Shown: positions 25,037-33,315 of the stretch, in pieces
Layout: each line of letters starts with the position of its first letter
Position numbering within the stretch: position 1 is the first letter of the stretch
Origin: Caldilineaceae bacterium
Lineage (GTDB): Bacteria; Chloroflexota; Anaerolineae; Caldilineales; Caldilineaceae
Assembly: GCA_022827195.1 (NCBI GenBank)
Contig: JAJDTL010000014.1
Span: 78,881-142,880 of the forward strand
Length of the DNA stretch: 64,000 bases
Direction of reading: 5' to 3'
Made by a program: the position numbers and the translations under genes
The notes under the pieces: model-generated
Database searches by the model: none
What the model was told of the DNA's origin: nothing
Seen by the model: only the letters and a program-made list of their open reading frames with translations

Positions 25037-26626
25037 GTGCTGAAAATCGAAGGCTACGCCGACCGCTTGAGCGTTCAGCCCGGCGATGAGATCGGCTTCC
25101 ACATCTCCACCAACGCGTCTTCCTACGACATCGAAATCGCCCGCGTCGGCGCGACGCGGGAGCCGGTCTGGAGCCGCGCCGGTCTGGAAGGCCGCGACTA
25201 CCCAACGCCGGAAAACGCGTCGTCGTACGGCTGCGGCTGGCCTGCCGCCCTCCAATTGTCGGTCCCCCAGGAATGGCAGTCCGGTTACTACAGCGCCATG
25301 CTCCATGCCTCCGCCGCCGATGGCCGCACCGCGATCGGAGAGCTGTCCTTTGTCGTCAGGTCGGCGCATCCGGGGCGCGACACGTCTATCCTGCTGCAGC
25401 TGACCACTAATACCGATTGCGCCTACAACACCTGGGGTGGCTATACCTTCTATAGCGGCCCCGACGGTCCGGCGCGGCGCCTGTCCTTCGCGCGCCCCTT
25501 CGCCGGTTTCCGTCTGGACGAGAGCCTGTTCCTGTTCGATGTGGAGACGGTATACGCCGACAAGCTGAATGAACGGGTCGTGGAGGACCGCCTGCAGAGC
25601 GAGTTCTCTGCGCACGGCTACCCACTCACGCGCCACATCGCCATGACAGTCGAAGAGCCGGGCCTGCTCTGGCATATCCACGACCCGGGCGGGATCTACG
25701 CGGTCCGGAAAGAGGGCTCGCGGCTGCGAGTCTATGATGGCTACACCGTCTGGGAAAGCTGCTGGCACCACTGGCAGCAGCCATTCGTCGCCTGGGCCGA
25801 ACGGGCCGGTTTCCGCCTCGACTACGCCGTCAATGGCGACCTCGAATTCCATCCCGAGATCCTTGAAAACTACCGCCTGGTCCTCAGCGTCGGCCACGAC
25901 GAATACTGGTCCTCGCCCATGCGCGACAGCCTGGAGGCTTTCATCGCCGGAGGAGGCAACGCGGCCTTCTTCAGCGGCAACAACGTCTGGTGGCAGGTGC
26001 GTTTCGAAGAGGAGGGCCGCGACCTTGTCTGTTGGAAGGAGGACTACGAGCAGGACCCGGTCTACGCCGAAGGCAACCATGGCCTGCTCAGTACCATCTG
26101 GAGCCACCGCCTGGTCGACCGGCCCGAGAACCGGCTGACCGGCGTCTGCTTTGCTTACGGCGGCTATCACCGCTTCTTCGATCAGTTCCAGGACAGCGAA
26201 GGTGCCTACACGGTTCACCGGCCGGACCACTGGGTATTCGCCGGTACCGGACTGGAGCGCGGCGATCTTCTGGGCGCCAAAGATAAGATCGTCGGCTACG
26301 AGTGCGACGGCTGCGAGATCGACTGGCAGGACGGGCTGCCCGTACCCACGTACAATGACGGCACGCCTGATGGCTTCGAGATTCTTGCCACCGCACCGGC
26401 TGCCCTGACCGCCGCCGACAACTCGCTCACCCTGGTGCCGGCCGCGATGTGGGGTGCCGGGTCCGATCGAAAACTTCCGCAGCCTGGCGCGGCCGTCTTG
26501 GGCACCTACACGCGCGGCGGCACCGTCTTTACCACCGGCTGCACCGACTGGTCCGAGGGTCTGCGCGGCGGCGATAGCGTGGTTGAGCAGATCTCCCACA
26601 ATGTCCTTGCGCGACTGTCCAAGTAG
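25037..26626 (+). CDS. N,N-dimethylformamidase large-subunit-like protein
   Basis: 529 residues, GTG start with a strong GAGAGGAGG site. An N-terminal beta-rich segment (residues of about 1-110) is followed by the DMFase large-subunit C-terminal fold: AYNTWGGYTFYSGPDG, VLSVGHDEYWSSPMRD and GGGNAAFFSGNNVWWQVRF are the family's hallmark strings. In characterised DMFase this subunit binds a mononuclear iron through two Tyr and a Glu and hydrolyses an amide; I cannot assign those ligands with certainty here. It is shorter than the classical subunit (about 760 residues), and no small-subunit gene is next to it. It precedes a zinc dehydrogenase and an epimerase, so it may hydrolyse an amide on a sugar or other small molecule. 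Confidence 0.85.
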   Translation: MLKIEGYADRLSVQPGDEIGFHISTNASSYDIEIARVGATREPVWSRAGLEGRDYPTPENASSYGCGWPAALQLSVPQEWQSGYYSAMLHASAADGRTAIGELSFVVRSAHPGRDTSILLQLTTNTDCAYNTWGGYTFYSGPDGPARRLSFARPFAGFRLDESLFLFDVETVYADKLNERVVEDRLQSEFSAHGYPLTRHIAMTVEEPGLLWHIHDPGGIYAVRKEGSRLRVYDGYTVWESCWHHWQQPFVAWAERAGFRLDYAVNGDLEFHPEILENYRLVLSVGHDEYWSSPMRDSLEAFIAGGGNAAFFSGNNVWWQVRFEEEGRDLVCWKEDYEQDPVYAEGNHGLLSTIWSHRLVDRPENRLTGVCFAYGGYHRFFDQFQDSEGAYTVHRPDHWVFAGTGLERGDLLGAKDKIVGYECDGCEIDWQDGLPVPTYNDGTPDGFEILATAPAALTAADNSLTLVPAAMWGAGSDRKLPQPGAAVLGTYTRGGTVFTTGCTDWSEGLRGGDSVVEQISHNVLARLSK

Positions 26627-26689
26627 GCCGGCTGAAGGCAAATTCAGACTGTAATTCTGGGCAGAAAAGCGTTTTGCGGAGGCACGATC

Positions 26690-27718
26690 ATGAAAGCGGC
26701 GATCTTGCGGGATGTCAACGACATGAGGGTGGAGGAGATTCCGGCCCCGGAACCCGCCGCGGACGAGGTCCTCGTGCGCGTCGCGGCCTGCGGCGTCTGC
26801 GCCACCGATGTGAACATGTGGCGCGGCACCAACCTGGAGGGCACCTTTCCATTTGTTCCCGGCCACGAGTGGGCCGGCGAGATCGTAGAGACAGGCAGCG
26901 AGATCACGAACTTTGCCGTCGGCGACCGCGTTGTCGGCGAAGTTGCCGAGACCTGCGGCGTCTGCGCCAACTGCAAAGGGGGCCTGCCGCCGGTGTCCTG
27001 CCTCAATGTCAGGTACTACGGTTTCAGCTGGCAGACGCCGGGCGGAATGGCCGATTACTGCACGGCGAAGGAGCCTCGCCTCCACAAAATCCCCGACAAT
27101 CTGAGCTACGAAGAGGCCGCCCTGGTCGAGCCGGTCTCAATCGGCTATCACGGTGTCTGGGAAACGGCCGGCGGCGTGCTGCCGCACGACCGCGTCGTTA
27201 TCTTCGGCGGCGGCCCCATCGGCATGCTGACCCTGCTGACCTGCAAGGCGGCCGGCGCGCCCGCGGCAATGGTCGAGCCGCATCCCCATCGCCGCGACAT
27301 GGCACAGGAGCTGGGCGCGGACGCCGCCTTCGATCCGCTGGAAGGCAGCCTGGAGGAGCAGGTCCTGGAATTCACCCAGGGCCGCGGGGCGTCGCTTGTG
27401 GTCGAATGTTCGGGCAACGACGCCGCGCGCGCGGCAACGCTGGACGTTGTCGGCTTTCGCGGGCGCATCGTCATCATCGGCATCAGGGCAAATCGGACCG
27501 TACCGCTTGAACTGGACAAGTTCGTCTTCAAAGAGGTGACCATGGCCGGGTCGGACGGCAGCGGCTTCGTCTTCGCCAAGCCTCTGGAGCTGATGTCCCG
27601 TCGTGTGGTCGATTTTTCCAAGGTCATCACCCATCGCTTCCCCCTGGAAGAGGTAAACCAAGCCCTCGAACTGGGCGCAGGACAGGGTGAGTCCAGCAAG
27701 ATTATGATTGTGCCGTAG
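26690..27718 (+). CDS. Zinc-dependent medium-chain dehydrogenase (sorbitol/threonine dehydrogenase-like)
   Basis: 342 residues, ATG preceded by GGAGG. Catalytic-zinc motif ACGVCATDVNMWRG, PGHEWAGEIVETGSEI, structural-zinc cluster CGVCANCKGGLPPVSC, and Rossmann NAD site VVIFGGGPIGMLTLLT. It belongs to the same broad family as 21119-22141 but is not a close copy. It lies 63 bases after the DMFase-like gene and 56 bases before an epimerase, probably one operon, and most likely oxidises a polyol or sugar hydroxyl. Confidence 0.9.
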   Translation: MKAAILRDVNDMRVEEIPAPEPAADEVLVRVAACGVCATDVNMWRGTNLEGTFPFVPGHEWAGEIVETGSEITNFAVGDRVVGEVAETCGVCANCKGGLPPVSCLNVRYYGFSWQTPGGMADYCTAKEPRLHKIPDNLSYEEAALVEPVSIGYHGVWETAGGVLPHDRVVIFGGGPIGMLTLLTCKAAGAPAAMVEPHPHRRDMAQELGADAAFDPLEGSLEEQVLEFTQGRGASLVVECSGNDAARAATLDVVGFRGRIVIIGIRANRTVPLELDKFVFKEVTMAGSDGSGFVFAKPLELMSRRVVDFSKVITHRFPLEEVNQALELGAGQGESSKIMIVP

Positions 27719-27774
27719 AGCGGGGCCGTCCCGGATTCGTTACATCACCTGAACATGCAAAAGGGGTAAAGCTG

Positions 27775-28665
27775 ATGAAGATCACATTGGACCCACTCGT
27801 GCATTCCGATCTCTCCATGCCGGAGATCCCCTACATGGCGGCCAAACTGGGGTATGAGTACCTTGAGCTCTGCTCGCGCGACGAATTCATACCCGAATAT
27901 CACCCGCCGCGCGCCAATGCCGACCGCATCCGCGAATTCAAGCATGCGCTGCGCGATGCCGGCGTCGAGCTTGCTTCGATGCTGGTCACCTACCGTTGGG
28001 CCAGTCCGCTGGAAGACGAGCGTGAGGCGGCCGTCCGCTATTGGAAACGGGCGATCGAGATTGCGGTCGAGCTGGAGTGCCAGACGGTGAACTCGATCCT
28101 GGACCGCGGACCTTCGCCGCAGCGCTCCAACTTTCGCGTCGGGCCGGAGATGGCCGAAGAGTGCGAGACCGCCTTCTGGAAGTCGATGGAGGAGCTGGTG
28201 CCGATCTTCGAGCGCGAAGGTCTGCCGCTGCACATCGAAGCGCATCCCGACGACTTCATCGAGGACAACAACCTGGCCGTGGACATCATCCAGGCCATCG
28301 GTTCGCCGGTGGTGAAATACCTCTACTGCGCGCCGCACACCTACTATCTCGGCGACGACATGGCGGCCATGATCCGCTACGCCGCGCCCGTGCTGGCCCA
28401 CGTCCACGTCGCCGATACCTTCAACCACAAGGACGGCTGGCGCTACGTGATGAACCCCCCCGGCTCAACCACGCGCATCCATCAGCACCTCGACATCGGC
28501 GAAGGCGAAATCGATTGGGACGTCTTCTTCAAGACTCTGGCCGAAGTCGGCTTCGACGGCATCATGACCAGCCAGGTTTTCGCCTACCTGCCCGACCGCG
28601 CGGTTGCGTCCTCAACCTTCATGCGCGAACGCATCCAACACTACGTCGACAAGTACTGGAATTGA
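27775..28665 (+). CDS. Sugar phosphate isomerase/epimerase (TIM barrel)
   Basis: 296 residues, ATG after AAAAGGGG. Barrel motifs include LPLHIEAHPDDF (metal Glu), KYLYCAPHTYY, LAHVHVADTFNHK (His and Asp) and a C-terminal helix. It resembles IolE/xylose-isomerase-like proteins and forms a dehydrogenase-epimerase pair with the preceding gene, mirroring the pair at 21119-23109 on the other strand. The specific sugar is unknown. Confidence 0.87.
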   Translation: MKITLDPLVHSDLSMPEIPYMAAKLGYEYLELCSRDEFIPEYHPPRANADRIREFKHALRDAGVELASMLVTYRWASPLEDEREAAVRYWKRAIEIAVELECQTVNSILDRGPSPQRSNFRVGPEMAEECETAFWKSMEELVPIFEREGLPLHIEAHPDDFIEDNNLAVDIIQAIGSPVVKYLYCAPHTYYLGDDMAAMIRYAAPVLAHVHVADTFNHKDGWRYVMNPPGSTTRIHQHLDIGEGEIDWDVFFKTLAEVGFDGIMTSQVFAYLPDRAVASSTFMRERIQHYVDKYWN

Positions 28666-28740
28666 TCCCACGCCCGGCTGGGGCGGTGCGGCTGCTGTTA
28701 AGCCTGCTGTCAATTCGCGGATGACAGATAGCCGCACCGC

Positions 28741-28796
28741 CAACCGGCCACTGGCCACCGCCCACTGGCAACTGGCCACTATCCACTATCCACTGA
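28741..28796. repeat. Heptamer tandem repeat, eight units of CCACTNN type
   Basis: Eight contiguous 7-base units: CAACCGG, CCACTGG, CCACCGC, CCACTGG, CAACTGG, CCACTAT, CCACTAT and CCACTGA. The tract overlaps the 3' end of the LarA-like gene and supplies its stop codon (28786-28788) and last codons. It is related to the tracts at 24612 and 32290. Confidence 0.8.
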
Positions 28797-30132
28797 CCCC
28801 CGCCGTTTCCGGCACTGCGACAGTCTCTTCCCTGGCAAGAAGCTGGATGGAGGCATTGGGAAAGACGGCGACGGTCGCGTCCGCCGGCAGTTTGGCCGCC
28901 AGCTGATCGATGATCGCCTCCCAGCTGCGGAAGAGCACACCGCCATTGTGGCGCGGCGCAAACTCCGCGGCAAGAAACTTCTCTGAGAGGACGAGCAGGC
29001 TTCCGCGCCCGTCCACAACCGCCTCGGGGTCGGGCGCGGCGCCGTTTTCGGCTCTCTGCTTCAGGTAGCGCGACCAGGGCAGTTGCAGACCCCCGCCGTG
29101 ATAGGAGTAGCCGTCGCTGGCCGCGTTCAGGATGATTCTGTACGGTTCCCGCTCGAAGTAGGGCGCCGCCCAAAGCGCCTTGTCGCCCTGGATCGGGTCC
29201 GCGTCCAACGGGTATGCGTTGCAGACCAGCAGGTCGGCCTCCTGCCGCAGCCTGTTCGGGATGTGCGTCGCGTAGACGCGCTGCGCGCAGCGGGCGCCTG
29301 CCCGGTGGGCTTCGACAAAGTCTCCGACGAAGAGCCCGGCGATCTGCCTGCGGTCGGTCAGCACGCAGTTGACGATCATGTCCAGCCCGATACGGCGCGC
29401 AACGTCCTCGGATACGTCGCGGTGATCGCGCATGCCGCCGTCAAGCAGCGGCGCGTCGCTGGCTTCCCCTTGCTCCGGCTTCTGCCTCTCGATGTTGCCG
29501 TGCCCCCGCCTGGCCGAGAATCTGTGAAAGTGATGGATGGTGGCGAATCCGGAGACGCCCGGCAGGATCAGTTTCGCTCCGCCGCCGAATCCGACCGCGC
29601 TATGCGGATAGATGCCGCCCACACAGATTTTGAACTCCGCCTCGGCCACAATCCGGTTGATATAGATCGGCGTGCCGTCGTCCAGGCTGCCATAGCCGAC
29701 CAGGTCTCCGGCCATGAAGTCGTGGGAGGCGGTCGTGTAGGCGGCGGCCACCTCAGCCCCCACCTTCAGTGCCATCTCCTCCTCTGTCAGCGGACGGTGC
29801 GAACCGCAGCCGACGACGATCGCCGTCTCCGATCTGGGCACGCCGGCCGCGGCCAGCTCCTCCAGCACGTAGGGCAGCATATCTGCCGCCGGCGTGGGCC
29901 GGCCCAGGTCATCGACGACAATGGCCGCACTGGCGCGACCCTTGGCCGCGTCGCGAATGCGCGGCGTGCCGATCGGATTCTCGAATGCGGCCGCGATCTG
30001 CGCTGAATCGAGCGGATGCGCGCCCTGACTGGCGCAGATGTGGAGTTTCCAGCCGGCGGGGAAGGTGAGCCTGCGCTCGTCGTCGCCGAACCACGCGCGG
30101 GCGGGGACTGTTACGGTCTGTGTGTTGTACAT
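28786..30132 (-). CDS. LarA-like nickel-pincer lactate racemase family protein (DUF2088)
   Basis: 448 residues from the ATG at 30132. Family motifs are VVDDLGRPTPAADMLPYVL, GCGSHRPLTEEEM (nucleotide/pincer-site His), TTASHDF, and PHSAVGFGGGAKLILPGVSG containing the Lys that tethers the nickel-pincer cofactor in LarA. The family racemises or epimerises alpha-hydroxy acids. The pincer biosynthesis genes larB, larC and larE are not in the window, so the cofactor would have to come from elsewhere. It is transcribed opposite to its neighbours, with its own promoter-like sequence at 30145-30172. The last few residues are encoded in a heptamer repeat, so the C-terminus may be repeat-modified. Confidence 0.85.
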   Translation of the reverse strand: MYNTQTVTVPARAWFGDDERRLTFPAGWKLHICASQGAHPLDSAQIAAAFENPIGTPRIRDAAKGRASAAIVVDDLGRPTPAADMLPYVLEELAAAGVPRSETAIVVGCGSHRPLTEEEMALKVGAEVAAAYTTASHDFMAGDLVGYGSLDDGTPIYINRIVAEAEFKICVGGIYPHSAVGFGGGAKLILPGVSGFATIHHFHRFSARRGHGNIERQKPEQGEASDAPLLDGGMRDHRDVSEDVARRIGLDMIVNCVLTDRRQIAGLFVGDFVEAHRAGARCAQRVYATHIPNRLRQEADLLVCNAYPLDADPIQGDKALWAAPYFEREPYRIILNAASDGYSYHGGGLQLPWSRYLKQRAENGAAPDPEAVVDGRGSLLVLSEKFLAAEFAPRHNGGVLFRSWEAIIDQLAAKLPADATVAVFPNASIQLLAREETVAVPETAGVSG

Positions 30133-30144
30133 GGCTCTTGCCTT

Positions 30145-30172
30145 CGTATAGTCATTGTGGAACTTATGACAA
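30145..30172 (-). promoter_or_regulatory. Promoter-like sequence for the LarA-like gene
   Basis: On the minus strand TTGTCA (30167-30172) is followed after 16 bases by TATACG (30145-30150). Transcription would begin only a few bases before the ATG at 30132, giving a very short leader. Confidence 0.4.
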
Positions 30173-30416
30173 TTTGAACCGGTAAGGAAAACTCGCGGCC
30201 ACGGAGGGCGAGGGCGGCGAAGGCTGCTCTTCGCTTTCACACTGCCATTCTAACACAAACGCGGCACGCTGCATCTACTGTTTGATCGACCTGGCGCCAC
30301 GCGGGCTTCCGGAGAGCCAGACATCCTCCTTCTGGTGCCCATTCGCCGCCGGCAAAGGCCGATAGCAGCGCTCCGCACGCCGTCCCGTCGCCGGCAGCGT
30401 GAATCCGGTCAGACTT

Positions 30417-30446
30417 TTGACAGCCCACCTTTTCTCTGTTTATACT
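30417..30446 (+). promoter_or_regulatory. Sigma-70-type promoter for the peptide-type ABC operon
   Basis: TTGACA (30417-30422), an 18-base spacer and TATACT (30441-30446), pointing at the binding-protein gene starting at 30595. Confidence 0.65.
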
Positions 30447-30594
30447 CAGCCCTGTCCAACTCGGCAGGCCAATCGGTCCCCCTTGCCAGAGCTGACAAGA
30501 GACGTCATGGCATCCGCGTCGTAGTCTTTCGCGGTGACCCGGCGCCTGCATACCTTCGTTCTTCCACTTCACAACCTGGAAAGGAAACTCTTCT

Positions 30595-32244
30595 ATGAAG
30601 CCGAAACACGCAATGACAAGACGCGACTTTCTGCGCTACTCCGCGCTGACCGGCTCGGCTGCGCTGCTCGTTGCCTGCGCGCCCGCGCCCGCCGGCAGTG
30701 GCGGAGAGGCTGCACCAGCCGAAGCGCCGGCCGAAGCGCCCGCAGCCGATATGAGCGGCCCCAAGCAGGGCGGCACCATGGTCTGGGTAGGACACCAGGA
30801 GGTAGCCGGACTCAGCCCGGCAGACATCGGCCCCACCGTCCACTGGGTCATGATCATCAACATCCACAATCCTCTCGTGACCGTCGACGAGAACAACGAG
30901 TCGGAGCTTGTCCTCGCAGAGTCGGTCGACGTCTCCGCCGACGGCCTCACCTACATGTTTAAGCTGCACGAAGGCGTCCTTTTCCACGACGGCACCGAGC
31001 TCACCGCGGACGACGTTGCCTACACCTATAACTACTACCGCAATCCCGACAACGGCGCCCCTATCGTCGGTAGGTTCACCGGCATCGGTTCGGTCGAGGC
31101 CGCCGACAAGTACACCGTCCAGGTCAATATGGACGATGTCAACGCCGCCTCCCTTACATCCTGGGCAACCGTCCCGATCCTGCAGTCGGCCTACCACGCC
31201 GAGGTGGGCGAAGACACCTACCGCACCGCGCCGATCGGCACCGGCCCCTACAAGCTCAAGGAGTGGCGCCCCGCCGAATTCACCGAGCTGGAGGCCTTCG
31301 ACGACCACTTCCGCGGCCGGCCCAACATCGACGTGCTGCGCGAGGACATCGTACCCGAGCCTTCCGTGCGCATGATCGCCCTCCAGACCGGCGAGGCCGA
31401 CTCGGCCGTCTGGCCCCTGCTGGTCGAGGACAGCATCTACCTCGAGTCCGAGCCGGACTTCATCAACTTCCGTACGCTCGCCAACTCGATCAAGCACTTC
31501 CCGCTCAACAACAGCATCCCCCAGCTGGCGGAGAAAGAGGTGCGGCAGGCGATGATGTACGCGCTCGACCGCCAGCGTATTATCGACGATCTCTGGAACG
31601 GCGCCGCCCAGGTCTCCCACTCCAACCTCACGCCGGCCAGCCCCTACCATCACACCGGGCTGAAGCAGTACGACTTCAACCCGCAGGAGGCGATGGCGCT
31701 GCTGGACGGCGCCGGATGGGTCGCCGGCAGCGACGGGATCCGAGAAAAGGATGGCACCAAGCTCTCCTTCACCATCACGACGATCACCGGCGACCAGGCC
31801 CGCCGCCCCATCGCCGAGCTGGCACAGCTGATGTTCGCCGATGTCGGCATCGACGTGCTGCTGGAAGAGGCGCCGGTCGCCACCATCCTTCAGGGCATGC
31901 GCGAAGGCACGATGGACGCCTCGCTCTACAACTGGACCTACGGAAACGCGGTCGAGCCGGACCCGTTCAGCACGCTGCACTCCGCCGGCGGCAACAACTT
32001 CGCCCAGCTCAATAACGCCCGCATGGACGAGCTGATCGAAGACGGGCTCAAGGTCGTCTCCTACGCGGAGCGCGAGCCCTACTATCACGAGATCCAGGAG
32101 ATCTTCGTCGAAGAGCAGCCGGTCCTTAACCTGCAGTTCGACGAGTGGATGAACGTCTTCAACAGCCGTATCAAGGGTCTGCCGGAAAGTCCCAAGAACA
32201 GCACGATGTACCAGCAGGCCTACAAGTGGTGGATCGAAGAGTAA
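30595..32244 (+). CDS. Twin-arginine lipoprotein solute-binding protein of the peptide/opine family (SBP family 5)
   Basis: 549 residues. Tat motif TRRDFLRYS, hydrophobic stretch and lipobox LLVAC, then an Ala/Pro/Glu linker and an SBP_bac_5 domain: VDVSADGLTYMFKLHEGVLFHDG near the N-terminal lobe, GTGPYKLKEW, and EVRQAMMYALDRQRIIDDLW. The start has GGAAAGGAA upstream. Family members bind oligopeptides, but also nickel, heme, opines and oligosaccharides; the sugar-processing neighbours mean a glycan-derived ligand is possible. Two DppB/DppC-type permeases follow but no ATPases. A 12-bp stem-loop lies between this gene and the permeases. Confidence 0.93.
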   Translation: MKPKHAMTRRDFLRYSALTGSAALLVACAPAPAGSGGEAAPAEAPAEAPAADMSGPKQGGTMVWVGHQEVAGLSPADIGPTVHWVMIINIHNPLVTVDENNESELVLAESVDVSADGLTYMFKLHEGVLFHDGTELTADDVAYTYNYYRNPDNGAPIVGRFTGIGSVEAADKYTVQVNMDDVNAASLTSWATVPILQSAYHAEVGEDTYRTAPIGTGPYKLKEWRPAEFTELEAFDDHFRGRPNIDVLREDIVPEPSVRMIALQTGEADSAVWPLLVEDSIYLESEPDFINFRTLANSIKHFPLNNSIPQLAEKEVRQAMMYALDRQRIIDDLWNGAAQVSHSNLTPASPYHHTGLKQYDFNPQEAMALLDGAGWVAGSDGIREKDGTKLSFTITTITGDQARRPIAELAQLMFADVGIDVLLEEAPVATILQGMREGTMDASLYNWTYGNAVEPDPFSTLHSAGGNNFAQLNNARMDELIEDGLKVVSYAEREPYYHEIQEIFVEEQPVLNLQFDEWMNVFNSRIKGLPESPKNSTMYQQAYKWWIEE

Positions 32245-32262
32245 GGACACCCGCAACGGAGC

Positions 32263-32307
32263 GTGGATAGTGGACAGCTGCGATTCTGTTCGCTATCCAC
32301 TATCCAC
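32263..32307 (+). promoter_or_regulatory. 12-bp stem-loop after the binding-protein gene
   Basis: GTGGATAGTGGA (32263-32274) and its exact complement TCCACTATCCAC (32296-32307) flank a 21-base loop. It starts 18 bases after the stop codon of the binding-protein gene and precedes the permease gene, so it may stabilise the upstream mRNA. The arms are made of the CCACTAT heptamer repeat in inverted orientation. Confidence 0.6.
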
Positions 32308-32317
32308 CTTCTACTAA
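32290..32317. repeat. Degenerate heptamer repeat, CCACTAT type
   Basis: Four imperfect 7-base units: TCGCTAT, CCACTAT, CCACCTT and CTACTAA, with an inverted copy upstream at 32263-32277. It belongs to the family at 24612 and 28741. Confidence 0.5.
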
Positions 32318-32329
32318 CTGTCCACTCTC

Positions 32330-33292
32330 ATGCTTCCCTACATCGCGCGCCGCATCCTGCAAGGCGCTGTCGTGGTGGTGCTGATCAGCGTCATCACTTT
32401 TGTCGTGATCCGCCTCATGCCCGGAGATCCGGCCTTTCTCCTCCTGGGTGAAGGTGAAATCCGCATCAGCGCGGAGCAGATGGAAGGGATCCGCAAGCGC
32501 TGGGGCTTGGACCGACCATACCACGAGCAATACCTGGTCTGGGCGTGGAATCTATTGCGCGGTGATTTCGGCGATTCTCTGATCCGGACCGGCATTCCCG
32601 TGCGGCAGATGATCTTCGAGGCGATTCCGGTGACCGCCAGGCTCAACGTCATCTCGCTGGCACTGGCACTGGCCGTGGCGATTCCGGCCGGCATTGTCGC
32701 CGGCGTGCGGCGCAACTCACCATTCGACTACGGCACCGCCGTAGGTTCGACGCTCGGCGTGGCGCTGCCAAACTTCTGGCTGGGCCTGATGCTGATCGTG
32801 CTCTTCGCGCTCTACGTGCCGCGCTGGTTCGGCGAGCTGCCTCTCATCGGCCGCGTCCCGCCCTTCGGACTGCGCTCGTGGCAGGGCTACATCCTGCCGG
32901 TACTGGTGCTGACGACCGAACAGATGGCTGTCCTGACCCGTGTCATGCGCGCGTCAACGCTTGAGGTGCTCGGCCAGGACTACGTGCGTACCGCCTATGC
33001 CAAAGGACTGCCCAATACGGTCGTGCTTGTCCGCCACGCAGTGCGCAACGCACTCCTTCCCGTGGTGACGGTGATCGGATTTCGCATCGCGTTTATACTG
33101 AGCGGCACAATCGTCGTCGAGACAGTCTTTGCCTTGCCGGGCATTGGCCGCCTCTTCACCGATTCGGTCTTCCGCCTCGACTACCAGGTTGTGCAGTCGC
33201 TGGTCGTCGTTCTGGCCGTGCTGGTCGTGGCCGTGAACCTGTTGACCGATCTGACCTATGCCATCATCGATCCGCGCATCCGAATCGGGTAG
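32330..33292 (+). CDS. ABC transporter permease, DppB/OppB type
   Basis: 320 residues: an N-terminal membrane span (YIARRILQGAVVVVLISVITFVVIR family pattern), the periplasmic RWGLDRPYHEQYLVWAWNLL segment usual for DppB, and the ATPase-contact loop DYVRTAYAKGLPNTVVLVRH. The C-terminal span is followed by TYAIIDPRIRIG. It pairs with the downstream DppC-type gene. No strong ribosome-binding site precedes the ATG. Confidence 0.93.
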   Translation: MLPYIARRILQGAVVVVLISVITFVVIRLMPGDPAFLLLGEGEIRISAEQMEGIRKRWGLDRPYHEQYLVWAWNLLRGDFGDSLIRTGIPVRQMIFEAIPVTARLNVISLALALAVAIPAGIVAGVRRNSPFDYGTAVGSTLGVALPNFWLGLMLIVLFALYVPRWFGELPLIGRVPPFGLRSWQGYILPVLVLTTEQMAVLTRVMRASTLEVLGQDYVRTAYAKGLPNTVVLVRHAVRNALLPVVTVIGFRIAFILSGTIVVETVFALPGIGRLFTDSVFRLDYQVVQSLVVVLAVLVVAVNLLTDLTYAIIDPRIRIG

Positions 33293-33315
33293 ATGGCACT
33301 GACGCGATTCCACAA

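Larger units (their letters stand above)
30133..30594. other. Divergent intergenic region with two promoters
   Basis: 462 bases between the LarA-like gene (minus) and the peptide-type binding protein (plus). It holds a strong rightward promoter and a weaker leftward one. I see no gene in it. Confidence 0.55.

Noticed and set aside
24824..27085. A long open frame on the minus strand opposite the dimethylformamidase-like and dehydrogenase genes (over 750 codons)
   Set aside because: It is an antisense shadow of GC-rich coding DNA. Its translation has no recognisable domain, while both plus-strand genes are clearly real.
30505..32256. A minus-strand open frame opposite the SBP family 5 gene
   Set aside because: It mirrors the real gene almost end to end and shows no family motifs.
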